From assembly GCF_017873815.1 (NCBI RefSeq), contig NZ_JAGGKQ010000021.1, positions 1 to 47,362 of the forward strand: 47,362 nucleotides of DNA. Direction: 5' to 3'. Below, piece by piece: positions 25,244-33,753 of this stretch. Both the position numbers and the translations under genes were made by a program. The DNA is from Halorubrum alkaliphilum (lineage in GTDB: Archaea; Halobacteriota; Halobacteria; Halobacteriales; Haloferacaceae). Position 1 is the stretch's first letter; each line of letters opens with the position of its first letter. A model generated the notes under the pieces. It saw nothing but the letters and a program-made list of their open reading frames with translations. It ran no database searches and had not been told where the DNA came from.

Positions 25244-25589
25244 GAAGCAGCCGTCACCACCCGCCTCGCTCCCGAAGTATCTCGCAGAGGGGCTCCCGAA
25301 ACAGGATGCGGAGACACTCCATGAGATACAGAACTACGTCGAGGTGCTCATTGAGTATCGCGACCAGTCGGTCGACACTGACGAGCTTCCCGAGGCTGCC
25401 GAGCCCGTCGACGAGTCCGAGAGCGCAGAAAGCGGGACCGTCGTCAAAGAGAAAGTCACCTGTGGCGACGACAGCTGTAAATGCGCAAGTGGGAATCCTG
25501 CGGATATGCACGGTCCGTATCTCTATCGCTACTATCGTGAAAACGGGACGATGAAATCGGAGTACATCGGGAAGCCGGGAAGCGAGTAG
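25242..25589 (+). CDS. DUF6788-like protein
   Basis: 115 residues. The N-terminal part (PPASLPKYLAEGLPKQDAETLHEIQNYVEVLIEYRDQ) is a helical domain also found in the 51-aa protein at 46765. A Glu/Ser-rich linker follows. The C-terminal part CGDDSCKCASGNPADMHGPY then LYRYYRENGTMKSEYIGK matches the DUF6788 pattern (CGKxxCxC...HGPYxY.YYR..G..KSKYIGK), which has three Cys and one His that may bind metal. DUF6788 proteins are common on plasmids and near transposons; the role is unknown. Confidence 0.65.
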   Translation: MKQPSPPASLPKYLAEGLPKQDAETLHEIQNYVEVLIEYRDQSVDTDELPEAAEPVDESESAESGTVVKEKVTCGDDSCKCASGNPADMHGPYLYRYYRENGTMKSEYIGKPGSE

Positions 25590-25637
25590 TGGTGTGAGAA
25601 GTTTGCCATAACCACCCGTTCGTGCCAACCTGCGGTC

Positions 25638-26075
25638 CTAGACTTTCCCGCGAAGGGTGTCATCAACGACATCAGCGAACGCAACGTTCTCACGCACCTG
25701 TTGCATCTCGACGGTGACGCGGTCTCCGACACTCGTTTCGGGAACGATCACGACGTAACCGTGCTCAACTTTCGCGATCCCGTCACCTTGGTCACCGAGA
25801 TTCTCGATTTCAACGTCTCGCTGTTCACCTTCCTCGACAGGCGGGCCGTCGTATTCGTGTTGCTGAGCAGCGTGGTCAGCTGACTGAGTGACCTCAGTCG
25901 TGTCGGTGGCTTCGGTATCGGACGTCGATGTCGATATGAGCGCAACACGGTATGTTTTATCCTCAGAGAGTGTCCCGGTGGCTATCTCACGGTCTGGCAC
26001 AGGTATCTGGTAGGTGCCATCGTCCTCCTCAACAGTCGCAGTATACAGTGTTTGGAGCGTCTCAGAAATGTCCAT
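25638..26075 (-). CDS. TRAM-domain protein
   Basis: 145 residues. Residues about 85-145 form a TRAM beta barrel: VEEGEQRDVEIENLGDQGDGIAKVEHGYVVIVPETSVGDRVTVEMQQVRENVAFADVV in pattern (GDGIA, VFVPG-like VIVPE, GDxV). TRAM domains bind RNA; in archaea single-TRAM proteins act like cold-shock chaperones. The N-terminal 80 residues (IPVPDREIATGTLSEDKTYRVALI plus acidic linker) are a haloarchaeal extension. It is encoded alone. Confidence 0.8.
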   Translation of the reverse strand: MDISETLQTLYTATVEEDDGTYQIPVPDREIATGTLSEDKTYRVALISTSTSDTEATDTTEVTQSADHAAQQHEYDGPPVEEGEQRDVEIENLGDQGDGIAKVEHGYVVIVPETSVGDRVTVEMQQVRENVAFADVVDDTLRGKV

Positions 26076-26178
26076 AAATCGCGTATTGTGTTGATTCGTG
26101 CCAGCTGACTTGTTTCTAGCGTTTCTAGTGCTCTCAACTGAATACCGTCGGTCTGATCAAGGTTCCCGAGAGACCACT

Positions 26179-26472
26179 TCAGGACTCATCGCCAGCATCA
26201 AACACGGCCGCAAAGTCTTCGAGGAGCTCCTGTGGCGATCGCTCATCACTACGAGACGGGAGTGGAGCTTCCCAGCATTCGATCTCGAGCGTGCGCGCAT
26301 TCGACACCGACTCCGGTTCGGTTGTCACATTGAAAATCCCGGTATGATAGATCGCCAGCAGTCGCTGCTCATGAACGGTGACGTAATCGATTCCGGCCCG
26401 GTCCAGGACTGTTGAAACATTAGTAGGCTCAGATAACGAGACAGAGACGCTTGGAGACGGCGAGTCGGTCAT
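26179..26472 (-). CDS. Hypothetical acidic protein
   Basis: 97 residues from the ATG at 26472; the in-frame upstream ATG at 26508 is less likely. The composition is haloarchaeal: VLDRAGIDYVTVHEQRLLAIYHTGIFNV, then an acidic helix (PQELLEDFAAVFDAGDE). No known motif seen. The gene is on the same strand as the TRAM gene, 103 nt upstream of it. Confidence 0.45.
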   Translation of the reverse strand: MTDSPSPSVSVSLSEPTNVSTVLDRAGIDYVTVHEQRLLAIYHTGIFNVTTEPESVSNARTLEIECWEAPLPSRSDERSPQELLEDFAAVFDAGDES

Positions 26473-26630
26473 ACCAGGTCCTAGGTCTATTCTACTGATA
26501 AAACCCAACTTGAGTACGATCCGGATACACCATCTGGCCAGTTGCCGTGGCCGGTCTGTCGTCTCCCAACGAGTACGATAGAACAGTCCTCCCGCAGTCT
26601 CGGCCGTGACAGTATCCGCCCAGACGCCGG

Positions 26631-27614
26631 CTACCCACCAGTTGAACGAGTATGGAAGGATGTCCCGGAGTCAAAGCTAGTGAGCTCGGTAATACGCTGC
26701 TCCAGTTCTTCGATTTCAGCTTGGAGCTCGGTTGTGTCTTCGTCGGCACCAGCCAACTGGTCTTTGAGCCCTTGGAGACGTGTTTCTTTCATCTCTTCGT
26801 CGACGTCTGCTTTCCGAACATACTCGCTTTCCTCGATATCGTACACATCGGATTCAGAGAGTGACGTTACCTCCAACGCATCGTCGAGTTTGCTCGTATC
26901 GACGCTCATCACCCGCTCGGGGTCGATCCCCTCCGCCTCCAGTAGCTCAACGACCGTGTCGTCATCTTTGAGTGTTCGATTTTGGCGGACAGTCCGCTGA
27001 ACGGAGCCGTATTGACCACTCACGGGTTGATCGTGATGGAGGCGGTCAAGCAAGACGCCACGAACCTCTTGCCGAAGGTCGTTGGCATTGCGCTGGACAT
27101 CTGACAGCAGCGTATAGAGGTTCACAAGCGTCGGCACGTCTAATTCGGTGAGTGACGTCATGTCGTGCTGCTCGAGCGCATCGATCAACAGGAGCGCGTC
27201 TGCGTACACCGGGATATCGGGCTCTTCTCGTGGGCCATCGTCGTGTTCGACCGTGTGCGCATCGACAAGTGGCGACGCTGTTGGCGTCTCGCTTTCAGAG
27301 AGGGTGCCGTCCCGGTCATCGATAGTGAATCGCGGATGGAGACTCATGACGGTGGCATACGGTTCAGCTCCGGGTGGGAGGCGATCGAGATCGAACGACC
27401 CAGTCGCATCGGCGACACGCTCAAACAGCGTCTCAAACTGCTCTCGCTGGAGCGGGACGGTCTCACTGTCGGCCTGATACTCGATCAGTACTCGGTGTTG
27501 CTGGACGTCGGTGATGTGAAACGGCTTCTGAGAGACCGGGGTGAGGAGTGTGGCGTCTGCTGAAAGTTCCTCCACGTTGTCGAGGAGGTTGTCCCACGTC
27601 ACTCGAAACGACAT
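26631..27614 (-). CDS. Hypothetical protein with C-terminal coiled coil
   Basis: 327 residues. The N-terminus (SFRVTWDNLLDNVEELSADATLLTPVS) starts a beta-rich domain of about 90 residues with FHITDVQQHRVLIEY. The middle has a helical module (LYTLLSDVQRNANDLRQEVRGVLLDRL) followed by YGSVQRTVRQNRTLKDDDTVVELLEAEGI, reminiscent of phage or plasmid accessory proteins. The end is a coiled coil (TRLQGLKDQLAGADEDTTELQAEIEELEQRI). I do not recognise the family. The 42-bp inverted repeat copy 2 lies 62 nt upstream of the start. Confidence 0.6.
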   Translation of the reverse strand: MSFRVTWDNLLDNVEELSADATLLTPVSQKPFHITDVQQHRVLIEYQADSETVPLQREQFETLFERVADATGSFDLDRLPPGAEPYATVMSLHPRFTIDDRDGTLSESETPTASPLVDAHTVEHDDGPREEPDIPVYADALLLIDALEQHDMTSLTELDVPTLVNLYTLLSDVQRNANDLRQEVRGVLLDRLHHDQPVSGQYGSVQRTVRQNRTLKDDDTVVELLEAEGIDPERVMSVDTSKLDDALEVTSLSESDVYDIEESEYVRKADVDEEMKETRLQGLKDQLAGADEDTTELQAEIEELEQRITELTSFDSGTSFHTRSTGG

Positions 27615-27877
27615 ACTGGCGATTCAGTACTGCGAGACAAAAGCATACGGGCGTACGTGATGGAGCTCACCGTGATTAACCAACAGAAAGCAACAGAAGC
27701 GCCAGTCTGTTGGTTAAGATCTTTCGAGCCTAGTGTCACAGCCGACGATAAGTACGGAGTGGGCAGCCCGCCACTATGATCTCTCACAACGTACTTTTCT
27801 GAAATGGTGTATAGGAGATCGACGATCTGCTCATGATCGTAGAAGTTTGGAATATCGGCGTAGTATGTGAGTTTCAT
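27599..27877 (-). CDS. Doubtful small ORF downstream of zinc-finger gene
   Basis: 92 codons; the ATG at 27877 comes 6 nt after the stop of the C2H2 gene, and the first 55 residues (MKLTYYADIPNFYDHEQI...) read as a plausible protein. The rest runs through inverted repeat copy 2 and looks non-coding. Either only a truncated protein remains or the ORF is chance. Confidence 0.25.
   Translation of the reverse strand: MKLTYYADIPNFYDHEQIVDLLYTISEKYVVRDHSGGLPTPYLSSAVTLGSKDLNQQTGASVAFCWLITVSSITYARMLLSRSTESPVCRFE
27676..27717. repeat. Bipartite inverted repeat, copy 2 of 4
   Basis: TTAACCAACAG (27676-27686) and CTGTTGGTTAA (27707-27717), perfect over 11 bp, 42 nt end to end. In the minus orientation the flanks TC upstream and TCAC downstream agree with copy 3. 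Confidence 0.8.
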
Positions 27878-27883
27878 GACGCT

Positions 27884-28981
27884 TCAGTCCTCCTGCTTAT
27901 CGACTGCGCCCCAGTCAGCGAGTCGGCTCTCGACTTCCTTGAGGCGTTCAGTCACCATCGGCGCTCCTTCGAGAGGAGTATCAACTTCAAGCGCCGTTCG
28001 GTATAATTCTACAGTCAGTTCTAGCTCTTCAGTCGTTAGCTGTGCCGTGTCATCAAGCCAGTAGCTATCTGCGAGTTTCTTGTACGCATAGGGATCCTCC
28101 GGGTACGCTTCGATGAGTGCTTCGAGCTCGGCCCTGCTGTCGGCTATTCTATCCAGTTCCACGAATGAATCGGCGACAAAGTGGTGAAAGTCAAGCAGGA
28201 ACTCGTCATCAGCGTCCGGGAACTGCTCGCAGACCTCCTGACAGAATTCGAGGCGTTTCTCATGATACGCCGAATTATCCTCAGCCACGCTGGCAAGATC
28301 GCTATCAAGCGAGCGAATGAAGGCCTCAAGAGAGAGAAATGCCGGGAGGCGTTGATCTGCTGCTTCGATAGTTGTGAGATCGTCTGGCGTTACAGCGACT
28401 GTGTACTCCCAAGCAGTAAGCCATCGGTCACAGGCCTCAACATCGTTTCCCTTCTCTCGGAGGTCGCGTCCCTCCTCTATGAAGTCGTAGATCCGTTCTG
28501 TGTTTGGGATATCCGGTATCCAGCGCTTCCAGAGTACCTGTGCCGCCATCCAAATAAAGTCTTGATCGTAGCCTGTGGCATCAACCTCGTATTCGGCTTC
28601 CCACTGCTCAGAGAGCGCAGTCGCCGAATTGTGGTTTTCCACCCGCTTCTGAAACGCAGTCTCGTTCGTTTCGATACCGTGGTCTGCGAGTTTCACGGTG
28701 ATCTCGTCCGTAGAGAGGGCTTTGACGTCGCTGAGTTCCCACGCATCAGCAGGATAGATACCGTTTGATGTATCGTCTGTTTGTTGCTCACGTTGGATGG
28801 GTTGGCTGGCATCCGCGTCTGTGTCGTTGCCACTCTCATCTACGCCGTGTTCCTCACCGTATTGCTCGACACGTTTCCGGTCAATCCGGCTCAGTTCGTC
28901 ACGTTCGTGGGCCTCATAGAGATGTTCACGGAGCGCAGCCTCTTCCTCGAAGGTTTGTTCGCAGTAGTGACAGTCGCTCAT
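27884..28981 (-). CDS. C2H2 zinc-finger protein with helical-repeat body
   Basis: 365 residues from the ATG at 28981. The first 25 residues form a classical C2H2 finger: CHYC at 4-7 and H20..H25 in REHLYEAH. An acidic linker (about 35-75) follows. Then comes a long alpha-helical region with TPR-like elements such as RWLTAWEYTVAVTPDDLTTIE and the pair LEALIEAYPEDPYAYKKLADSYW near the C-terminus. Single C2H2 fingers with tetratricopeptide-like repeats suggest a nucleic-acid-binding adaptor. Function unknown. Confidence 0.65.
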   Translation of the reverse strand: MSDCHYCEQTFEEEAALREHLYEAHERDELSRIDRKRVEQYGEEHGVDESGNDTDADASQPIQREQQTDDTSNGIYPADAWELSDVKALSTDEITVKLADHGIETNETAFQKRVENHNSATALSEQWEAEYEVDATGYDQDFIWMAAQVLWKRWIPDIPNTERIYDFIEEGRDLREKGNDVEACDRWLTAWEYTVAVTPDDLTTIEAADQRLPAFLSLEAFIRSLDSDLASVAEDNSAYHEKRLEFCQEVCEQFPDADDEFLLDFHHFVADSFVELDRIADSRAELEALIEAYPEDPYAYKKLADSYWLDDTAQLTTEELELTVELYRTALEVDTPLEGAPMVTERLKEVESRLADWGAVDKQED

Positions 28982-29380
28982 TAATCGAGAGCTATACATA
29001 CGGGTGGAAAAAGTACCAGGTCTCAACAGGATATTCGTGACGAACAACCAGATAACTTGAGCTGTCGGCTCCATCAAAGGGCCGACCTTACCAAGTGATT
29101 CGAACACTTTCGCGCTAATCGCTTGGTAAGCCAAGGAACATAGTACAAGATCGCAACACAGAATTCGTCGTGTATCTCGAAGGAGGACGCCGGCGCTAGT
29201 CTTGGGGGTAGACGATCTTGTGCGCCGCATTCTCAACGATATTCGCTTTCGGTTATGTCATATCGCACCTCTATTGAGCAAAGTCGGCCCTAAAGGGTCA
29301 CCGAGAGTCAGATACACGTTTGGCTGATGTGCTGTTTACCTAGCCGAAATTAGATTAGACTCGTCTGCGAACGATGGAAC
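28982..29380. other. Divergent intergenic region
   Basis: About 400 nt between the zinc-finger gene and the SWIM cluster. Promoter-like TATAs on both sides (GTATAGC near 28990 for the left gene, AATTAGATTA near 29348 for the right). Nothing else with structure was recognised. Confidence 0.35.
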
Positions 29381-30181
29381 ATGAGGGTCGACGAGGAAAC
29401 CATCCGAAATCGGAGCACGGACGCCGTGTTCGATCGGGGTGAAACGTACCGCAAGGAGGGACGTATCCAACAGCTTGACCGGTTCGAAAACCTCGTTACC
29501 GCGGCTGTCAGCGGGTCGAAACTGTACGACGTGACGATAAAGTTCGGTGGGCGCAGTCTCGATACGAAGTGCACCTGTCCGTACGACGGGAGCGGCGACT
29601 GCAAACACGTTGTCGCCGTGTTGCTGGATATCGCTGCTGGTCCGCCGGAAGACGAGAGCAAAGGCGTCGAGGAAGTTCTCGACGATGTGTCGGCCGACGA
29701 CTTACGTGGGTTCGTCCGTGACGTACTCGCCGAACACGCAGAGTTGCGCGAGCGGTTTCTCGCACAGTTCGGCGACGACCATAAGTCAGTTGAGAAGTAT
29801 CGTGAGGAGATAGCACAACTGTTCGAACAACATGCTGACCCGGTCGTGTTCGAGGCAATCGATTTCTCCCGGTTTTTCGATATCGCCGAGCAGTACCGCG
29901 ATCGGGACCGGAATCTGGCCGCTGCGACGGTGTATCAGGCCATATTCGAGGAAGTCGATGAGAAATCGAACTGGATCGACGGGGCCTACAACCACTACGC
30001 GAAAACCATCCAGACCGCACTCGACGGATACGCCGACTGCGTCCTCGCGACCGATCCGACTCCCGAAGAGTTCGACACGTACGCTGGCGTGCTGGAGAGG
30101 CGAGCGACGACAGAGCCACCGATCAACGACGAGCAGTTCTGGCGTGCACTCGACGATCTGGAGGAACGATACGAACAGTGA
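29381..30181 (+). CDS. SWIM zinc-finger protein A
   Basis: 266 residues. The SWIM zinc finger CxCxnCxH is C64-T-C66 ... C74-K-H76 within LDTKCTCPYDGSGDCKHVVAVLL. Upstream, FDRGETYRKEGRIQQL is the usual N-terminal helix and strand of SWIM proteins. The remainder is helical (DDVSADDLRGFVRDVLAEHAELRERFL and LAAATVYQAIFEEVDE). It is paralogous to the protein at 35285 over the first 200 residues. SWIM domains bind DNA or proteins and often accompany SNF2/helicase systems; here an XPB helicase lies nearby. Confidence 0.82.
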   Translation: MRVDEETIRNRSTDAVFDRGETYRKEGRIQQLDRFENLVTAAVSGSKLYDVTIKFGGRSLDTKCTCPYDGSGDCKHVVAVLLDIAAGPPEDESKGVEEVLDDVSADDLRGFVRDVLAEHAELRERFLAQFGDDHKSVEKYREEIAQLFEQHADPVVFEAIDFSRFFDIAEQYRDRDRNLAAATVYQAIFEEVDEKSNWIDGAYNHYAKTIQTALDGYADCVLATDPTPEEFDTYAGVLERRATTEPPINDEQFWRALDDLEERYEQ

Positions 30182-30239
30182 TGGCGTCGAACTCTCGGCA
30201 TCGGAAAATATTGATATCGCCCTGATATACCGTCTCGTA

Positions 30240-30872
30240 ATGACTGACATCGACCAGTACAAGACCTATCGGGAAGTCGGGACGCAATTGAACAGCGACA
30301 TCATGGAGGCGTACTCCGACCGCGAGCTGATCGTCGAATCCGCATCGGAACTGGACATCGGATTTGACGGACTGAACCTGGCCTACGAGTTCGAGTCCCA
30401 GATGGTGGCTCACTTCGAGTTCGCACTGTACGAATACCGCCGGGACAAGACCACCACGGCGGAACGCTACCTCGAAGCGGAGCGCTGGGAGAGTGAAACC
30501 GAACGGGACATTCTCGAAGCCACAGTCGACGCTGACCTCTCCCTGTTCGAGGTCGAATCCATCAGGGAGTCAGAGCCCCGTTTGACGGTAACCGACTTGT
30601 TGAACGACCGCGAAGAACTCACGCTTTTGGACGTCAACCTCAGCCGAACCGCAGAGCCGGGGGTCGTGCTGTTTTTCAGACCCGTTCGCTACGACGAGTT
30701 CACAACGACCTCGGGTGTCTCGTTTCCGTTCCCCGGCGAGGAGAAGGGCCAACTGCTGGACGAGCACGGCCGCAAGATAGATCCTGACGCGTCGAAATCG
30801 GTTTCCCGGCAGCGGTTCGTCACGTTCCACGACTTGTATCGTGACCACGGCATCCACATTCAGTACCGGTGA
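30240..30872 (+). CDS. Hypothetical protein of the SWIM cluster
   Basis: 210 residues from the ATG at 30240, 58 nt after the SWIM gene. Predominantly charged: a helical first half (LYEYRRDKTTTAERYLEAERWESETERDI) and a beta-rich second half ending FHDLYRDHGIHIQYR. No recognised domain. It is 6 nt before the pRiA4b-like gene, so co-transcribed. Confidence 0.6.
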   Translation: MTDIDQYKTYREVGTQLNSDIMEAYSDRELIVESASELDIGFDGLNLAYEFESQMVAHFEFALYEYRRDKTTTAERYLEAERWESETERDILEATVDADLSLFEVESIRESEPRLTVTDLLNDREELTLLDVNLSRTAEPGVVLFFRPVRYDEFTTTSGVSFPFPGEEKGQLLDEHGRKIDPDASKSVSRQRFVTFHDLYRDHGIHIQYR

Positions 30873-30878
30873 TCAACA

Positions 30879-31658
30879 ATGAGCGAGCCAGCAGACCGAT
30901 TCGTCATCGAGATCGGAATCGGAACGGTCGCGCATATCATCGATATGGACGCCGGCCAAGACGGAACGGACTCTCGCTTCTCACTCGGGGTCAGTGGTCC
31001 CGGCGAGAAGATGTGTAGTCGAGGGAACCGCTATCCAGGAGACAAACGAGTCACATTTGCGGAGTTTGCCTCCCACCACGATATCAATAAAACGGACTTC
31101 GAGGGCGACGCACCGGACGAAATCTGCTCGTATTGCTGGTCGAATACACGCGGCGCACTGGCGGACAAACAGGAGCGGGCTGACAACAACGTCTCCGAGA
31201 AGATCGGATCTGTCGGGTATCGGCTCCGGTGGAAGCAGAAGGGTCGAGCGCGAGACGAGTGGTACGATATCGTCGTCAGACCCGAGACGACGATGGCAGA
31301 CCTGGACAGACTCGTGTGTCGGTTCACCACGCTCGATGACTTCCACCTCCGGATGTACGGGCTCGAAGGCGAGTACCTAGACTCCAGCCTCAGAGTGCTT
31401 CCCAACCACCAGTACGAGGAAGCGGGTGACCGGACGTATACGAGAGCGAGCGAAATGACGATTACGGACGTCGCCGAACGGGCCCGACTCGGTGAGGGCG
31501 ACAGACTCAGTCTGGTCTATGACTTCGGGACGCCCTCGCACTACTACTGCATCGTCAAGGAGGTCTACGAACCAGACAGACTTGACGAGGTGCTCGACGG
31601 CGACAACGCGATCACGTCGACCGGTACGGCTGCGATCGTCACGGAGAAGCGACCGTGA
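30879..31658 (+). CDS. pRiA4b ORF-3-like domain protein
   Basis: 259 residues. The N-terminal 100 residues hold several Cys (MCSRGNRYPGD, EICSYCWSN) that might bind zinc. Residues about 112-240 match the plasmid pRiA4b ORF-3-like family: YRLRWKQKG..WYDIVVRPETTMADLDRLVCRFTTLDDFHLRMYG, then SLRVL, DVAERARLGEGDRLSLVYDFG and HYYCIVKEV. The domain is common in mobile regions and its biochemical role is unknown. It overlaps the next gene's GTG start by 4 nt. Confidence 0.75.
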   Translation: MSEPADRFVIEIGIGTVAHIIDMDAGQDGTDSRFSLGVSGPGEKMCSRGNRYPGDKRVTFAEFASHHDINKTDFEGDAPDEICSYCWSNTRGALADKQERADNNVSEKIGSVGYRLRWKQKGRARDEWYDIVVRPETTMADLDRLVCRFTTLDDFHLRMYGLEGEYLDSSLRVLPNHQYEEAGDRTYTRASEMTITDVAERARLGEGDRLSLVYDFGTPSHYYCIVKEVYEPDRLDEVLDGDNAITSTGTAAIVTEKRP

Positions 31659-32023
31659 CACAGGAGACAAACAAAGAGCGGAACAAACGCATTCGGAGGG
31701 AGATACTGACCGACGCCTACACCGCGAGTGAGCGGGCGATTAGCTGGTGCTACTACCTCGAATGCGAGATGACGTTCCCCTTCCAGGCGCGGTGTGTCGA
31801 AGAGAGAGGGATCTCACCGCTACGCGAGGTCGAAAAAGTGCCTGTCGTTGGGATGACGGACGAAGTCGTCAGTAGTCGTGAGATGTTCGTCCTCGTTGAG
31901 TGGATGGACAGAGAGTTCGGTGTCCTGTTATCACAACTCGAAGTGCTCGACGTCGATCAGGACACTCGGGACGCAGTCGACGACTGGCACTACTGGAACG
32001 GCGACGGCGACCGATTGGGCTGA
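31655..32023 (+). CDS. CcbP-like calcium-binding-type protein
   Basis: 122 residues with GTG start overlapping the previous stop (GTGA). The central block ISWCYYLECEMTFPFQARCVEE and the later EVVSSREMFVLVEWMDREFGV with terminal DDWHYW fit the CcbP (Calci_bind_CcbP) family, whose founding member binds calcium in a cyanobacterium. The last gene of the rightward set; it converges with the bax1 pseudogene 6 nt away. Confidence 0.65.
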   Translation: MTQETNKERNKRIRREILTDAYTASERAISWCYYLECEMTFPFQARCVEERGISPLREVEKVPVVGMTDEVVSSREMFVLVEWMDREFGVLLSQLEVLDVDQDTRDAVDDWHYWNGDGDRLG

Positions 32024-32029
32024 GTGCGA

Positions 32030-33753
32030 TCAGTCGCGCCCTGTTTCGACGGGCGAGGCGTACTCCTCGGCCAGTTCGACCACGTCGTAGACGTGCATTC
32101 CGGTTTTGAACCATAGCACGCGATCCGCGGAGTCTCCGAAGTCCTCGTCGGAACAGTCTAGTCGCTCCGAGACGGCTAACACGAAGTTATCGGCCTCAAT
32201 CTGCCGAATCTTCGCCAGTTTGGATGTCAGATACTCCGGCGTCCAGAATCCGATGATCTCCATGATTGCTCGCCGCCCATCGGGATGTTCGATGGCGAAA
32301 TCGGGGATCATCACTTCGGAACCGAGGTCGAAGACATCGTCTTCGCGCTGGAGGTCCCATTCGGTAGTCGCCCGTTCCCACTTCCGTGTAAGCGTTCGCT
32401 CGACGTCGCTGTCGAACCGCTGACCGGTGCTGTAATGAGAGACGAGACCATCAGTGTGATCGAGTGTGAACTGTTTGGTGTCACCGGCCGACCCCTCGTC
32501 GAGAATCTCTGCGCGCATCTCCCAGCGGTCGCACAGAGGGAGCGCGGGCAGGAAGTTCGCCATCCGGATGCCGTACTTCTGTGATTTGCGAAACAGCGAG
32601 ACTGGCCCGTCGAGTTCCACCTCGTAGCCCGCTGCCAGATCAGTGCTCGCGACGCGGGTCCCGTCCTGGTCGATGGGATAGATCCGGTGCATCAACCCGA
32701 ACAGCTTCATGTGACCTCCTCCTCGCCGTAAACGGCGAGGCTTCCCACGGCACCGCACCGCTGGGTTGGGATATTTGCTGGTTGACGACTCGTCGGCGTG
32801 ACGAGCCGATGGCGGGGCCACACCGCCGTTACTCCTATCCCCCGACAGGGGGACTCAGAGTTATCTTGACCGAGACACCACAGCGGTTCGAGAGGGTGTC
32901 TCGAACGTTCTGGATCTCGGAGTCCCGATATTGCGCAGTTGGGTGGGCGGTGAAACCGCCTCGGTGTATGTTATGTTACGATGTGACGCTAAATAAATAT
33001 CCCCATCAGCGTCAGAACGTGGTCTGTGGAAGACTTGTCGGATTCACTCCCGGCGTAAACGCCGGGATTCTCTCCTCGTAGAAAGATAGCTGAACACCGT
33101 TCCGAAGTTGTCCCACACCCGGATGTACATCTTTGGGGCGTCGTAGAGCACGGCCTGTGCCAGTGCCAGATTGTAGCGAGCTAGCAGCCAATCGACTGTC
33201 TGCTCGTGCTGGTCGACGTCTGCTTGCTATTCCCCGTTAGTTTCGTGGTCGCTGTACTCTCGCTCTCGTCGGCGTCTTCGACTATCGACTGGTCGCCGAA
33301 CCGAACCAGCCGCTTGTTGTCCTCCAGATCCGCGTACATACCCCGGTAACACTCCTCGAGTGAGATTCCAAACTCGTCGGCGACCGTACTGTAGATCTCC
33401 AGCTTCTGTGTGTCTTCGCCGAGCGTTGGCTGGCGAACGATCGGGTAGCGATCGTTGGCTCGCTCGAACAGTCGCTTCCGGATCTCACGCGGATTGGCAG
33501 CCGCCTGTTGCTCGAACTCACACTCGTCTCTGAGGAGTTTCGCCAACCCCTGGACGATCTTGTAGTCGGTATCGGCCACGGTCAGTTCGTCGATCGCATC
33601 GTCGAGTTCGCCTTTTGGTTCACCGAGATGGTCCTCAAACAGCGCGATCAACGTGGCTGCTGTCTCTCGATACCGCTCGTCGGAGATATCGATAAACAGC
33701 GGGCGGACTTCGCCATCGCGTGTTCGCGACCGGGCGAGGTCAGCTGTCAGCAC
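32030..33753 (-). pseudogene. bax1: bax1 (DUF790 nuclease), broken by frameshift and MITE
   Basis: The N-terminal part runs from the ATG at 33753 (14-nt overlap with the XPB gene) to about 33220. Then the frame shifts by one base near 33219-33228: frame 1 ends at 33181, while the next frame continues as DVDQHEQTVDWLLARYNLA to VRVW-like IRVWDNFGTVFSY. The coding sequence is next interrupted by a MITE (about 32715-33085) and resumes as KLFGLMHRIYP to the stop at 32030. The C-terminal half keeps the PD-(D/E)XK site (IPDFAI..IMEIIGFW). Bax1 is the structure-specific nuclease partner of archaeal XPB in DNA repair. Here its function is almost certainly lost, although both halves remain readable. 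Confidence 0.8.
32715..33085. mobile_element. IS200/IS605-type MITE inserted in bax1
   Basis: About 370 bp. Both ends carry palindromic hairpins of the same design: CCTCGCCG-TAAA-CGGCGAGG (32721-32740) and CCCGGCG-TAAA-CGCCGGG (33049-33066). This is typical of IS200/IS605 elements, which lack terminal inverted repeats and target duplications. The host frame is split between FGTVFSY and KLFGLMHR, so the junctions are clear within a few bases. The interior has several stable palindromes (e.g. CCCCC/GGGGG near 32841-32853) like the right-end RNA of TnpB elements. No transposase gene is left. Confidence 0.75.
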
